NCBI RefSeq assembly: GCF_030644365.1
Contig: NZ_CP130058.1
Coordinates: 2,170,001-2,234,000, forward strand
Reading direction: 5' to 3'
From: Schaalia sp. HMT-172
GTDB taxonomy: Bacteria; Actinomycetota; Actinomycetes; Actinomycetales; Actinomycetaceae
Length of the DNA: 64,000 nt
Shown here in pieces: positions 42,745-52,076 of the stretch. The position numbers and the translations under genes were made by a program. How positions within the stretch are numbered: position 1 is the first letter of the stretch; each line of letters opens with the position of its first letter. The notes under the pieces are model-generated. The model did not search any database, was not told the origin of the DNA, and saw only the letters and a program-made list of their open reading frames with translations.

Positions 42745-42777
42745 ACGGGCGGAGCACGGGCGGAGCACGGGCGGAGC
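42745..42777. repeat. 11-bp tandem repeat, three perfect copies
   Basis: ACGGGCGGAGC repeated three times directly after the 42714 stop codon, followed within 25 bp by the first of two copies of the dispersed 13-mer. Confidence 0.85.
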
Positions 42778-42797
42778 GCCGCCTCGCCGCACGCCCG

Positions 42798-42845
42798 CCC
42801 CGGCCTCGTCGCCGGCCGCGGGCACCACCCCGCCCCGGCCTCGTC
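42798..42845 (-). repeat. Two direct copies of the dispersed 13-mer
   Basis: CCCCGGCCTCGTC occurs exactly at 42798-42810 and 42833-42845 (35 bp apart), in the convergent intergenic region. The extended shared word is CGCCCCGGCCTCGTCGCCG. Confidence 0.8.
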
Positions 42846-42871
42846 GCCGCCCGAACGAGGCTCGCATAACA

Positions 42872-42903
42872 AACATCCCCCGAGCGCCAGGCCCGGGGGT
42901 GTT
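42872..42903 (-). terminator. Terminator of the phosphatidyltransferase gene
   Basis: AACATCCCCCG pairs with CGGGGGTGTT (one bulged T) about 24 bases beyond the stop at 42927. On the minus strand it is followed by TTTGTTATG. Confidence 0.7.
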
Positions 42904-42926
42904 CGTCGGTGATCGTGGGGCGGGAG

Positions 42927-43697
42927 CTACTTGTCCTCGCCGGTGGCCGTGCGGATAAAGCCCGCGACCATGAACCAGCCGCCGCCGACCCAGAAAAGGA
43001 TGAGCGTCCACAGGGGCTGGACCGGGTAGATGACGACCAGGTACGCGCAGGCGACGATCCACGCGGCGGCGCCGACGATGTTGGGGATCTGGAAGCGCTT
43101 GACGCGCGCGGGATGCGTGTAGTGCAGCGGGACGAGCGTCATGATCGCGAGGAAGATCGTCGCCGCGATGTTCACCCACGCGGGGGTCTGCAGGACGTAC
43201 ATGACGATCGCGACGCAGTTCCACGCGGCGGGGAAGCCCACGAAGTAGTTGTCGTTGGATTTTTCGCCGTCGTTCGCGTAGCAGAACAGGGAGGAGACGA
43301 TGATGACGATCATCATGACGACCGGCACGGGCTGCGGGCCGAAGGGCAGGTGCAGCGCCATGAACAGTGCGGGCAGGAAGGTCCACGTCAGGTAGTCGAC
43401 GAGGTTGTCGACGACGCCGCCGTCGAACCATGGGATGGCGTCGCGCACGCCGACCTTGCGGGCGAGGGTGCCGTCGACGCCGTCCACGACCAGGGCGATG
43501 ACGAGCCACAGCCACATCATGGGGATGTTGTTGTTGAGGATCGCGAACAGGGCGAGCGTCGCCCACACGAGACCCGAGATGGTGAACGCGTGGACCCCCC
43601 ACGCGGCGATGACGCGGCCCAGGCTGGGTTTGTGTGTCGCGGACGAGGCCTGGGCGTCGTTTTGCGATTGGGTATCGATGGCGGTTTCTTCGGGCAC
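42927..43697 (-). CDS. CDP-alcohol phosphatidyltransferase, phosphatidylcholine-synthase-like
   Basis: 256 residues with about seven membrane helices. The CDP-alcohol phosphotransferase signature is present: VVDGVDGTLARKVGVRD, then WFDGGVVDNLVDYLTW, i.e. DGxDGxxAR...D...D with all acidic residues. The overall layout and the IPNIVGAAAWIVACAYL region resemble phosphatidylcholine/phosphatidylserine synthases. The exact alcohol acceptor (choline, serine, inositol) cannot be fixed from sequence alone. The GTG at 43697 has AGGAG six bases upstream; the frame is open further upstream but without start signals. Confidence 0.82.
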   Translation of the reverse strand: MPEETAIDTQSQNDAQASSATHKPSLGRVIAAWGVHAFTISGLVWATLALFAILNNNIPMMWLWLVIALVVDGVDGTLARKVGVRDAIPWFDGGVVDNLVDYLTWTFLPALFMALHLPFGPQPVPVVMMIVIIVSSLFCYANDGEKSNDNYFVGFPAAWNCVAIVMYVLQTPAWVNIAATIFLAIMTLVPLHYTHPARVKRFQIPNIVGAAAWIVACAYLVVIYPVQPLWTLILFWVGGGWFMVAGFIRTATGEDK

Positions 43698-44218
43698 GGC
43701 GGCTCCTGTAGGACGGTTATTTTCCGTTCCACAGTATGCCAAAGATTGGTGATCAATCGGTAGGACTTTGGGAAAACTCTCAAGAGTTGTATTGTCGCGG
43801 GCGACTTGTTCGTTGCCATCCACGACGAAACAGCATGAAACGCATTCAAGCACAGGCACGATAAGGCCACTCCAGAGCGTGTACTGGCAAGCTTTCAGAA
43901 ACATAACAATGTGCGGAGCGCGGGCTCCGACGGGGGCGTCGGCGCATCGCCGCGTCGGTTGTCTGTACACGTCGTTGACGCGGACAATGAGCGGACAGCG
44001 TCGGGGCCCGTGAGAGGACCCTCGAAGGCCTCTGGCGCCACGGCGTTCTCGTCGAAGGCTCCTTCGGACAGTTCGCCCCACCGGCGCGAGACGCCCGGGC
44101 TACCGCGCGAAACGAGCATGATCGGTATGCCTGTATTACTACTAATACCTTAGTTGACAGACCCTTCCCGGGAATCTATTCTCAGAGCAATTCCTCTCCA
44201 GTGAAAGAGAACACAACG
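43698..44218. other. Intergenic region between divergent genes
   Basis: No gene supported. The right end contains the NPCBM lipoprotein promoter. The remainder has short hairpins and no recognised element. Confidence 0.5.
44154..44182 (+). promoter_or_regulatory. Sigma-70-type promoter of the NPCBM lipoprotein gene
   Basis: TTGACA (44154-44159), a 17-base spacer, TATTCT (44177-44182). It ends 36 bases before the ATG. The best consensus promoter noticed in the window. Confidence 0.8.
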
Positions 44219-44914
44219 ATGTTTCACTCTCAATGTACCGGGTCCAAGCGCCGCGCAGCCATCATCGCCGCTGGCTTGTCGCTCTTGCTGGCGGCATGCT
44301 CGCACGCCCCCAAGCCAGACGCCACGCCCACTCCTACCGCCACCCCGGAGCCCACCACGGCCTCGCCGAGCCCGACGGCCACGACACCCTCTCCTACCCC
44401 GTCCGCCTCGATCGCGTCGCCGACGCCGAGCGCAATGGCCAGCAAGTCCCCCGAGTGGAACCCGACGCTGGACCAGGCGGTCACGAAGCAAGAATGCGGA
44501 CAAGGAGACTACCGGCAAAACTTCTGGGAGTCTCTCGATAGTTCGAGAGACACCTCCGCCATCTCGCGCAAGGTTTACAACAACGGCTTCAAATGCGAAC
44601 TCGAGAAGAAACTGGACGACGGCTCCGTTGAGCTCCTTGTGCCGCAAGGCGCCAAGACCTTTGCCATCACAGCGGGCCAGTCGGACTACTCGCGCGACAC
44701 AAACATCACGGTGACCTTCGAGATCAGCGACCCTATCTCGGACAAGGTCCTCGACACGGCGTCCCTACGCCTCAACGAGGCGAAGGAGTTCAGCATCGAC
44801 GTCTCGTCGGTTCCGCGCCTCAAGCTAAAGGTAGTCGCGGAGGCGGCGCAGGGAGAGAGCCGCAAGAGCGACATTAGCGTCATCCCCATCTGGGCAGACC
44901 CCAAGTTCTCGTAG
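44219..44914 (+). CDS. Lipoprotein with C-terminal NPCBM-like carbohydrate-binding domain
   Basis: 231 residues. Basic N-terminus, hydrophobic segment and lipobox LLAAC (Cys ~ residue 27), then a Pro/Thr/Ser linker with many TPTPTATPEPT-type repeats (~32-75). The folded domain (~90-231) has QSDYSRDTNITVTFEIS, LRLNEAKEFSIDVSSVPRL and IWADPKF, which match the NPCBM/NEW2 pattern. Probably a surface-anchored glycan-binding protein. The ATG at 44219 is preferred over an upstream GTG (44201), which lacks a ribosome site. Transcribed alone from a clear promoter. Confidence 0.75.
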   Translation: MFHSQCTGSKRRAAIIAAGLSLLLAACSHAPKPDATPTPTATPEPTTASPSPTATTPSPTPSASIASPTPSAMASKSPEWNPTLDQAVTKQECGQGDYRQNFWESLDSSRDTSAISRKVYNNGFKCELEKKLDDGSVELLVPQGAKTFAITAGQSDYSRDTNITVTFEISDPISDKVLDTASLRLNEAKEFSIDVSSVPRLKLKVVAEAAQGESRKSDISVIPIWADPKFS

Positions 44915-44955
44915 GAGGACGCTTCCACGGGGACGACACTGCCGCCTCATCGACT

Positions 44956-45104
44956 CGGCCCGCGAATCGTGCGATTCGCGGGCCGGCGTCCGTTAATTTA
45001 AGCCGCTGGTCCGACGCCTCAGACCAGCGGCCCAGCTGGCATGAACAACGCCGACAAGCAGGCACCGCACAGCGAAGGGGCGCGGGCCGACAGGCCCGCG
45101 CCCC
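44956..45104. terminator. Three consecutive terminator hairpins between convergent genes
   Basis: Stem 1: 44956-44969 with 44972-44985 (14 bp perfect, 2-base gap). Stem 2: GCCGCTGGTC (45002-45011) with 45022-45031 (10 bp perfect). Stem 3: GGGGCGCGGGCC (45077-45088) with 45093-45104 (12 bp perfect, GACA loop). Stem 1 probably ends the lipoprotein transcript and stem 3 the pur operon. Confidence 0.82.
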
Positions 45105-45126
45105 CAGGCGCTCGATCAGACGCAAC

Positions 45127-47484
45127 TCAGAAGTGCTTGCGTCCGGTCTCGCTCAGCTCACGCAGCTCGTCGATCGAGGCGATCCAGCCGCAGCCCTCGC
45201 CCTCGGCGGCGAGCAGATCCACGCCGCTGATCGCGAGCATGTCACCACCCGTCGTGCCGATGCGCACGGCGTCCACGCCCTCCGCCTCGGCGGCCGCGAA
45301 CACGGCCTTGAGCGCCGCCTCGGGCACCGCGACGAAGGCGCGGGCCTGAGACTCGGACAGGAGCATCTCGTGGTCGCCAACGCAGTCGCGGCGCGCGGCG
45401 CTGGCGACGTCGAAGGTCCCACCGATGCCGAAGCGCAGCGCCGAGTCCACGAGGGACTGCACGAGGCCGCCGTTCGACAGGTCGTGTGCGGCGCGCACGA
45501 GGGGCCGACCGTCCGGGCCGTCGGCGGCGCTCAGCGCGCGCACGACGTTACCGAGGGCCACCTCGGCCTTCAGGTCTACCTCGGGCGGCAGGCCGCCCAG
45601 GTGCGAGCGGGCGATGCGCGCCCACGCGGACCCGTCGAACTCCTCGCGGGTAGTGCCCAGGAGGATGACGGCGAGGCCCTCTTCGGTGAAGCCGGAGGGG
45701 TTGGCGCGCGTCACGTCGGGGAGGATGCCGAGCATGCCGATGACGGGCGTCGGGTTGATCGACGAGTTCGGCAGGCCCTTCTCGGTGCCCGACGAGTTGT
45801 ACAGCGACACGTTGCCGCCGGTCACGGGGATCTCCAGCTCGATGCAGCCGTCCGCGAGCGCGGTCATGGCGGTCACCAGCTGCCACATGGCGTCCGTGTC
45901 TTCGGGGTTGCCGAAGTTCAGGCAGTCCGTGATGGCGACGGGCTCGGCGCCGACGACGGCGACGTTACGGTAGGACTCGGCGAGGGCCTGGCGGGCTCCC
46001 GCGGCCGGGTCGAGCTTCGTGTACCAGCCGTTCGCGTCGGTCGACAGAGCGACACCGAGGCCGCTTTCCTCGTCGATGCGGATGACGCCCGCGTCGTCGG
46101 GCTGGGCCAGGGCGGTGTTGCCCTGCACGTAGCGGTCGTACTGGTCGGTGACCCACGCTTTGGAGGCCTGGTTGACGTCGGAGAGGACGGCGCGCACGTC
46201 GGCGATGAGCTCCTCGCGCGTGGCGGGGCGCGCAAGCTCCTCGGAGGTGGCGGCCTGCAGCTCGTCCTGCCACGCGGGGCGCGCGTAGGGGCGGTCGTAG
46301 ACGGGGCCCTCGTGGGCGACGGTCTTCGGGTCGACGTCGACGATGCGGTGGCCGTAGTGGTCGATCGTGAGGCGCCCGTCGCCGGTCAGGTGACCGATGA
46401 CAGCGGCCTCGACGTCCCACTTGTCGATGATCTCGAAGAAGCGCTCGCGATCCTGCGGGGTCACGATCGCCATCATGCGTTCCTGGGACTCGCTCATGAG
46501 GATCTCGCCTGCGGTGAGCGTGGGGTCGCGCAGGAGCACGTTCTCGAGGTCGACGTGCATGCCGGAGTCGCCGTTGGAGGCCAGCTCGGAGGTCGCGCAC
46601 GAGATGCCCGCGGCACCGAGGTCCTGGATGCCCTGGACGACGTCGGCTTCGAACAGGTCGAGGCAGCACTCGATGAGAACCTTCTCCATGAAGGGGTCGC
46701 CCACCTGGACGGAGGGGCGCTTGGCGGGCATGCCGTCTTCGAAGGTCTCGGAGGCGAGGATGGAGGCGCCGCCGATGCCGTCGCCGCCGGTGCGCGCGCC
46801 GAAGAGGACGACGAGGTTTCCTTCGCCGGTTGCGTTGGCCAGGTGGATGTCGTCGTGGCGCAACTTGCCGATGCACAGCGCGTTGACGAGGGGGTTGCCC
46901 TGGTAGGAGGGGTCGAACTCGGTTTCGCCGCCGATGTTGGGCAGGCCCAGGCAGTTGCCGTAGCCGCCGACGCCGGAGACGACGCCGTGGACGACGCGCG
47001 CTGTGTCGGGGTGGTCGACGGCGCCGAAGCGCAGCTGGTCCATGACGGCGATCGGACGGGCGCCCATGGAGATGATGTCGCGGACGATGCCGCCGACGCC
47101 GGTGGCCGCGCCCTGGTAGGGTTCGACGAAGGACGGGTGGTTGTGGGACTCCACCTTGAAAGTAACGGCCCAGCCGCCGCCGATGTCGACGACGCCGGCG
47201 TTCTGGCCCATGCCGACGAGGAGGTTCTTCCTCATGGCGTCGGTCGTGCGCGCGCCGAACTGCTCGGCGAGGTGCTTCTTGGAGGACTTGTAGGAGCAGT
47301 GCTCGGACCACATGACGGAGTACATGGCGAGCTCAGCGTTCGTGGGTCGGCGCCCGAGGATGTCGCAGATGCGCTGGTATTCGTCCTCTTTGAGGCCGAG
47401 TTCCTTCCAGGGCATGTCCTGGCCGGGGGTCGCGGCGGCGTTCTCGACGGTGTCGGGCAGCTCGCGGGTATTTTCGGAGGTCAT
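45127..47484 (-). CDS. purL: Phosphoribosylformylglycinamidine synthase subunit PurL
   Basis: ATP-dependent synthetase subunit that converts FGAR to FGAM in de novo purine synthesis, using ammonia from PurQ with PurS as bridge. 785 residues, the small-PurL type without a glutaminase domain. Motifs: [73 protein letters not shown] and AHDLSNGGL. The ATG at 47484 has GGAAA about eight bases upstream; two in-frame ATGs before it lack a site. Last gene of purD-C-S-Q-L, ended by the hairpin at 45077-45104. Confidence 0.96.
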   Translation of the reverse strand: MTSENTRELPDTVENAAATPGQDMPWKELGLKEDEYQRICDILGRRPTNAELAMYSVMWSEHCSYKSSKKHLAEQFGARTTDAMRKNLLVGMGQNAGVVDIGGGWAVTFKVESHNHPSFVEPYQGAATGVGGIVRDIISMGARPIAVMDQLRFGAVDHPDTARVVHGVVSGVGGYGNCLGLPNIGGETEFDPSYQGNPLVNALCIGKLRHDDIHLANATGEGNLVVLFGARTGGDGIGGASILASETFEDGMPAKRPSVQVGDPFMEKVLIECCLDLFEADVVQGIQDLGAAGISCATSELASNGDSGMHVDLENVLLRDPTLTAGEILMSESQERMMAIVTPQDRERFFEIIDKWDVEAAVIGHLTGDGRLTIDHYGHRIVDVDPKTVAHEGPVYDRPYARPAWQDELQAATSEELARPATREELIADVRAVLSDVNQASKAWVTDQYDRYVQGNTALAQPDDAGVIRIDEESGLGVALSTDANGWYTKLDPAAGARQALAESYRNVAVVGAEPVAITDCLNFGNPEDTDAMWQLVTAMTALADGCIELEIPVTGGNVSLYNSSGTEKGLPNSSINPTPVIGMLGILPDVTRANPSGFTEEGLAVILLGTTREEFDGSAWARIARSHLGGLPPEVDLKAEVALGNVVRALSAADGPDGRPLVRAAHDLSNGGLVQSLVDSALRFGIGGTFDVASAARRDCVGDHEMLLSESQARAFVAVPEAALKAVFAAAEAEGVDAVRIGTTGGDMLAISGVDLLAAEGEGCGWIASIDELRELSETGRKHF

Positions 47485-47509
47485 TCGTGTTTCCATTCGA
47501 AAGATCATG

Positions 47510-47522
47510 GACGAGGCCGGGG
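47510..47522 (+). repeat. Dispersed 13-mer GACGAGGCCGGGG inside the pur operon
   Basis: Exact copy in the 69-bp purQ-purL gap, next to a hairpin (GCGCCCTC/GAGGGCGC, about 47523-47542). The hairpin could modulate read-through into purL. Confidence 0.65.
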
Positions 47523-47553
47523 CGCCCTCACGGGAGAGGGCGCGGTGGCGTCG

Positions 47554-48261
47554 TCAGCCGACGAGGGATGCGAGGACGGAGTGGAAGATGCCCAGGCCGT
47601 CGATGCCGCCGTGGTGGCTGGCGCCGTCGGGTCCGAGGGAGAGCGGGCCGAAGCCGACCTCGGTCGCGTGCTCGGGGTGGGGCATGAGGCCGACGACGTT
47701 GCCCGCTGCGTTGGTGACGCCCGCGATGTCGTTGGCGCTTCCGTTGGGGTTAACGTCGACGTAGCGGAACACGACACGGCCCTCGCCCTCAAGGCGTTCG
47801 AGCTCGGCGGGGGAGGCCTGGAAGTTGCCTTCGCCGTTCTTGAGGGGGACGGTGATGGTGTCGCCGGCGCTGTAGGCGCGCGTCCACGCGGTGTCCGCGT
47901 TTTCGATGCGCAGCACCTGGTCGCGGCACAGGAACTTCTGGTGGTCGTTGCGGATGAGGGCGCCGGGCAGCAGGTGCGACTCGCACAGGACCTGGAAGCC
48001 GTTGCAGATGCCCAGGACGGGCAGGCCTCGTCCGGCCTTGCGCACGATCTCACCCATGACGGGGGCGGTCGCGGCGATCGCGCCGCAGCGCAGGTAGTCG
48101 CCGTAGGAGAAGCCTCCGGGGATGACGACCGCGTCGACGCCGTGCAGGTCGGCGTCCTTATGCCACAGGGACACGGCCTCAGCACCGGCGGTCTCAACCG
48201 CGCGGGCGGCGTCACGGTCGTCAAGGGTGCCGGGGAAGGTGACGACTCCGACGCGGGTCAC
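47554..48261 (-). CDS. purQ: Phosphoribosylformylglycinamidine synthase subunit PurQ
   Basis: Class I glutaminase subunit of FGAM synthase. 235 residues. Triad: nucleophile Cys in [10 protein letters not shown], with His and Glu in MPHPEHATE; also [16 protein letters not shown] and LLPGALIRN. The GTG start overlaps the purS stop by 4 bp (GTGA), so it is translationally coupled to its complex partner. Confidence 0.96.
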   Translation of the reverse strand: MTRVGVVTFPGTLDDRDAARAVETAGAEAVSLWHKDADLHGVDAVVIPGGFSYGDYLRCGAIAATAPVMGEIVRKAGRGLPVLGICNGFQVLCESHLLPGALIRNDHQKFLCRDQVLRIENADTAWTRAYSAGDTITVPLKNGEGNFQASPAELERLEGEGRVVFRYVDVNPNGSANDIAGVTNAAGNVVGLMPHPEHATEVGFGPLSLGPDGASHHGGIDGLGIFHSVLASLVG

Positions 48262-48539
48262 TGCGCGCCTCCCGCGTAACGGGCGTCGGCCTCGTCGATG
48301 GCCTCGACGCGCACGACGTCCTCGATGATCGGGTTGGACAGGACCTCTTCGGCGGCCTTGCGGGCCTGCTCCAGGAGCTCGTCGGTGACGGGGCCGTCCA
48401 CGGTCAGGTGGAAGCACTTCCCCTGACGCACGGCCGTAAAGCTCGTGATTCCGAGCCTGGGCAGCGCCGAGCCGACGGCCTTACCCTGGGGATCCAGGAT
48501 CTCAGGCTTCGGCATCACTTCCACGATGATTCGCCCCAC
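48258..48539 (-). CDS. purS: Phosphoribosylformylglycinamidine synthase subunit PurS
   Basis: 93-residue bridging subunit of the PurSQL complex. Typical: [40 protein letters not shown], and [15 protein letters not shown]. The GTG at 48539 has AGGAGG eight bases upstream, and the upstream in-frame ATG lies before that site. Ends in a 4-bp overlap with purQ. Confidence 0.94.
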   Translation of the reverse strand: MGRIIVEVMPKPEILDPQGKAVGSALPRLGITSFTAVRQGKCFHLTVDGPVTDELLEQARKAAEEVLSNPIIEDVVRVEAIDEADARYAGGAQ

Positions 48540-48602
48540 GGCGTTCCTCCTTGTGTTGTTGGTGAGGATCCCGCCGTGCACCTTGCCCGGCGGGCACGTT
48601 GG

Positions 48603-49604
48603 TTACAGGACCGGGTCGACCCCGGTAAGTCGGCGATACGCCTCGACGTAGCGGGCAGCGGTCGCGGCGGCGACGGCGTCGGGCAGCGCGGGCGGATTCT
48701 GCCCGGAGGCGCGGTCCCACCCCGACTCCTCCGAGGTCAGCCAGTCGCGCACGTACTGCTTGTCGAAGCTCGGCGTCACCTGGCCTTCAACCCAGCGGTC
48801 CGCGGGCCAGAAGCGCGAGGAATCGGGGGTAAGGATCTCGTCCGCGAGCACGATCGCGCCCGTGGACACGTCGATACCGAACTCGAACTTCGTGTCCGCG
48901 ATGATGATGCCCCTCTCGGCGGCGATATCGCGGGCGGCCCGGTACAGGGCGATCGACAGGTCACGGATCGCGCTCGCGTACTCCTCGCCGATCCGCTCGA
49001 CGGTCTGCTCGAAGGTAATGTTCTCGTCGTGCTCGCCCAGCTCAGCCTTCGCCGCGGGCGTGAAGATCGGCTCTTCCAGGCGCGAGGCCTCGGTCAGCCC
49101 CTCGGGCAGTATGATGCCGCACACGGACCCCGACTGGCGGTACTCCGCCAGGCCGGAGCCCGTCAGGTAGCCGCGCACGACGCACTCGATGGGGATCATG
49201 TACAGGCTGCGGCACACGACCGCGCGCGCGTCAACCTCGGCGGGCACCGCGAAGCGAGTGGCCGGCGCACCCTCGAGGGCGCGCGAGGCCTCCGCCGGGA
49301 CCTTGCTGCCCACGGCCAGCAGGTGGTTTTCGACGAGGTGACGCAGCTTGCCCATCCACCAGATGGCCAGCTGGTTGAGCACCGCACCCTTGCCGCGGAT
49401 CTCGGTCGGCAGCACGTAGTCGTAGGCGCTGATGCGATCCGACGTCACCATGAGAAGCGCCTCCGGGCCCACCTTCGCGTGACGCGGGCGGCCCTGGGCG
49501 GCGGGCGTGTCCGGAGCGGAGCCCACCACGGCCTCGTCGGGAGCGTAGATGTCGCGAACCTTCCCCGAGCTCAGGGGGGTCCAACCGTGCAGGGAGGCGG
49601 GCAT
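48603..49604 (-). CDS. purC: Phosphoribosylaminoimidazole-succinocarboxamide synthase
   Basis: SAICAR synthetase, which condenses CAIR with aspartate. 333 residues. Motifs: SSGKVRDIYAPDE, LMVTSDRISAYDYVLPTEIRGKG in pieces, IECVVRGYLTGSGLAEY, IIIADTKFEFGID, ILTPDSSRFWP and PSFDKQYVRDWL. A ~17-residue insertion after VRDIYAPDE (SAPDTPAAQGRPRHAKV) lengthens it slightly. 22 bp downstream of purD. Confidence 0.95.
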   Translation of the reverse strand: MPASLHGWTPLSSGKVRDIYAPDEAVVGSAPDTPAAQGRPRHAKVGPEALLMVTSDRISAYDYVLPTEIRGKGAVLNQLAIWWMGKLRHLVENHLLAVGSKVPAEASRALEGAPATRFAVPAEVDARAVVCRSLYMIPIECVVRGYLTGSGLAEYRQSGSVCGIILPEGLTEASRLEEPIFTPAAKAELGEHDENITFEQTVERIGEEYASAIRDLSIALYRAARDIAAERGIIIADTKFEFGIDVSTGAIVLADEILTPDSSRFWPADRWVEGQVTPSFDKQYVRDWLTSEESGWDRASGQNPPALPDAVAAATAARYVEAYRRLTGVDPVL

Positions 49605-49626
49605 AATGCTCCTCAGTATCGTGTCG

Positions 49627-50961
49627 TTAGTCGAGTGTGACGGCCAGGTCGGCGGGCCACGTTGCGATGTCGCTACGGTGGTGCTCGCCCTCGAAGTGGA
49701 TGAGGTCCACGCCCCGGTAGGCGAGCGCCCGGGCCTCGTCGAGGGTGGCCGCGCGGGCGACGACGTCGAGAACGCGTCCGCCCGAGTTCACGAGCGCGTA
49801 GGTCGGCTCGAAGCCGCAGCATCCGGCCGCAACGTCGGCCGGGTCGTCGGTGATCTCCTCGGAGGTGCCGGCGTGGATGACATGGACGCCCTCCAAGGCC
49901 TCGGCCGCCTCGATGCCGGTGATGGGGTGCCCGGTGTCCGTGGCGCCCGGGTAGCCGCCCGAGGCCATGACGACCGTGACGGCGGCATCCTCGCTCCACA
50001 CGGGGGCGGGGACCTTCGCGAGAGTGCCGGTGGCGGCCGCGTACAGGATGGGCGCCAGCGGGGAGTCGAGGCGTTCGAGAACCACCTGGGTCTCCGGGTC
50101 GCCGAAACGCACGTTGAATTCGACGACGCGGATGCCCTTCGAGGTCATCGCGAGGCCGCAGTACAGGAGGCCGCGGAAGGGAGTGCCACGCCGGGCCATC
50201 TCGGTGACGACGGGCTGGGCGACCTCCTCGACGATGCGCTGCGTGGCTTCCTCGGGCAGCCACGGGAGGGGGCTGTAGGCGCCCATGCCGCCCGTGTTCG
50301 GGCCTTCGTTGCCATCGCCCACGCGCTTGAAGTCCTGGGCGGGCTGGAGCGGGACGACGGTCGCGCCGTCGGCGAAGCAGAAGAGGGAGACCTCGGGGCC
50401 GTCGAGGTAGTCCTCGATGACGACCGCTCCCCCGTCGCGCGCCAGGCAGGCGCGCGCGTGGTCCGAGGCCTGGGCGCGGTCGGTGGTCACGACGACACCC
50501 TTGCCGGCGGCCAGGGCGTCGTCCTTCACGACGTAGGGGGCACCAAGGTCGTCGAAGGCGGCCTCCACCTGATCCATGGTCGTGCAGGTGAAGGAGCGGG
50601 CGGTGGCCACGCCGGCGTCCGCCATCACCTGCTTGGCGAAAGACTTGGAGGCCTCCAGGCGGGCCGCATCTTTCGTCGGTCCGAAGACCGGAATCCCGTA
50701 GTCGAGGACCGCGTCGGCGACGCCCGCGACGAGCGGGGCCTCGGGACCGACGACCACGAGGTCGACCTTCTCGGATGTCGCGCGTCGCACGACATCCTTC
50801 GGGTCCAGCGGATCCATCGTGAGCGAGCGGCCCAGCTGTTCCAGCGCGGGGTTACCGGCCTGGACGACAAGCGACACGGGATGCTCGGGGGTGGACGTTC
50901 GTACAAGCGCACGGGCGATCGCGTGTTCGCGACCTCCGTTACCAACGAGAAGAACCTTCAC
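49627..50961 (-). CDS. purD: Phosphoribosylamine-glycine ligase
   Basis: GAR synthetase, second step of purine synthesis, an ATP-grasp enzyme. 444 residues. N-terminal MKVLLVGNGGREHAIARAL, VVGPEAPLVAGVAD, ATP-grasp loop YVVKDDALAAGKGVVV, SLFCFADG, GGMGAYSPLPWLPE, EFNVRFGDPETQVVLERLDS. First gene of the purD-C-S-Q-L unit. The 92-bp upstream gap would have to hold the promoter, but no consensus was identified. Confidence 0.96.
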   Translation of the reverse strand: MKVLLVGNGGREHAIARALVRTSTPEHPVSLVVQAGNPALEQLGRSLTMDPLDPKDVVRRATSEKVDLVVVGPEAPLVAGVADAVLDYGIPVFGPTKDAARLEASKSFAKQVMADAGVATARSFTCTTMDQVEAAFDDLGAPYVVKDDALAAGKGVVVTTDRAQASDHARACLARDGGAVVIEDYLDGPEVSLFCFADGATVVPLQPAQDFKRVGDGNEGPNTGGMGAYSPLPWLPEEATQRIVEEVAQPVVTEMARRGTPFRGLLYCGLAMTSKGIRVVEFNVRFGDPETQVVLERLDSPLAPILYAAATGTLAKVPAPVWSEDAAVTVVMASGGYPGATDTGHPITGIEAAEALEGVHVIHAGTSEEITDDPADVAAGCCGFEPTYALVNSGGRVLDVVARAATLDEARALAYRGVDLIHFEGEHHRSDIATWPADLAVTLD

Positions 50962-50982
50962 GTTTCAAGCCTATCGGTGTTT

Positions 50983-51001
50983 GGTGGCCTTCCGGGCCAC
51001 C
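50983..51001 (-). terminator. Hairpin between the vWA/TPR operon and purD
   Basis: GGTGGCC (50983-50989) pairs with GGCCACC (50995-51001), loop TTCCG. It lies 53 bases after the TPR gene stop on the minus strand, followed by AAACACC. A weak candidate. Confidence 0.45.
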
Positions 51002-51053
51002 GCGGGGTTTTATGGGTGCACGTCACAGCGAAGTTGAGACGCGCGATCACGAC

Positions 51054-52076
51054 TCACCAGGCACCGTTAGGGTTGCCGCTGCGCTTGTCGTCGGTCTGGT
51101 CGCGGCGTTCCTTCGCGCGGCCGCTGTTCTGGTCCTCCAGCTTCTGACGCTGTTGCTTTTCGTCGCTGTTCTCGCCCTCGTAGGGGTCGGACGTCGGGCT
51201 GTTGGAGGGGGTCGGGCTCGAACTCGGGTTGGGCTTGGGATCCTGGTTATTCTGGGGATCCTGCTTGTTCTGGTTCGGGTCTTCGCCCTGCTGTTCCTTT
51301 TCGGTGTCTTCCTTCTTCTTCTGGACGCGGCTCTTGTTCTCATCCGCGGGGTTCTCCGAGGAGCCGCCCGACTGCTGATCGTCGCCGGATTGGCCCTGGC
51401 CTCCGGATTGGCTCTGGTTGCCGGATTGGCCCTGGCCTCCGGACTGGCCGGACTGGCCGGACTGGCCGCCGCCTCCGCCGGCGGTCTGGCACGGCGAGAT
51501 CAGGTCGACGGCCTCCTGGTAGGCGGCGATGGCGTCATCGAGAGATTTGGCCGAGCGCAGGGCGTCCGCCTGGATTTCGATGCCGATGCCGAGGTTGACG
51601 CGCACCCGGCACTCGTAGGAGAAGGGTTCCAGTCGCCCGGGCTGCACCTCGGTGGCCTTGGGCACCAGGTCGTAGGCGGTGCGCAGCTCGGCCACGCCCT
51701 CGTCGATGGCATCCTGGCGCACCAGCGTGGTGCCGAGGTTGTAGTGGGACACCCAGCGTTCGATGCCGATGGAGGTCCACGTCATCTGCCCCTCGTACCC
51801 TGCCTGCGCTGCCGGGTACTCTCCCTTCGTCCAGTGGCCCAGCGACGAGCGCGACCACAGGGTCATGCCGATCAGGTACGCCGAGATCACAAGGGCGATC
51901 ACGAGGATCGGGATGGAGTACCACAGGGGGCGCAGGGCTCGCGGGGAACGCTGAATCTTCTGCTTGCCCGACGAGGCCTGGGTGAGCTTGGCGCGCACCG
52001 CGGGGTCGACGGAGTCAGCCTGGGGGGCGCCGAAGGGCAGGAGGTCATCGTCGCGGGCGGAGTTCTCAGATTGCAT
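51054..52076 (-). CDS. TPR membrane protein, BatC-like position
   Basis: 340 residues. One membrane helix (~52-72, IPILVIALVISAYLIGMTLW), then an extracytoplasmic helical region with TPR-like repeats (~85-180, YNLGTTLVRQDAIDEGVAEL; SLDDAIAAYQEAVDLI). A ~150-residue hydrophilic tail is rich in Gly, Gln, Ser, Lys and Asp (QSGQSGQSGGQGQSGNQ type). Its ATG overlaps the stop of the vWA gene by 11 bp. In bat/MoxR operons a TPR protein usually closes the set; function here is inferred from position. Confidence 0.78.
   Translation of the reverse strand: MQSENSARDDDLLPFGAPQADSVDPAVRAKLTQASSGKQKIQRSPRALRPLWYSIPILVIALVISAYLIGMTLWSRSSLGHWTKGEYPAAQAGYEGQMTWTSIGIERWVSHYNLGTTLVRQDAIDEGVAELRTAYDLVPKATEVQPGRLEPFSYECRVRVNLGIGIEIQADALRSAKSLDDAIAAYQEAVDLISPCQTAGGGGGQSGQSGQSGGQGQSGNQSQSGGQGQSGDDQQSGGSSENPADENKSRVQKKKEDTEKEQQGEDPNQNKQDPQNNQDPKPNPSSSPTPSNSPTSDPYEGENSDEKQQRQKLEDQNSGRAKERRDQTDDKRSGNPNGAW

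Noticed and set aside
45133-48279. A 1048-codon open frame on the plus strand opposite purL and purQ
   Set aside because: It is the mirror of GC-rich genes whose products are clearly recognised on the other strand. It has no domain, no ribosome site and the composition of antisense translation.
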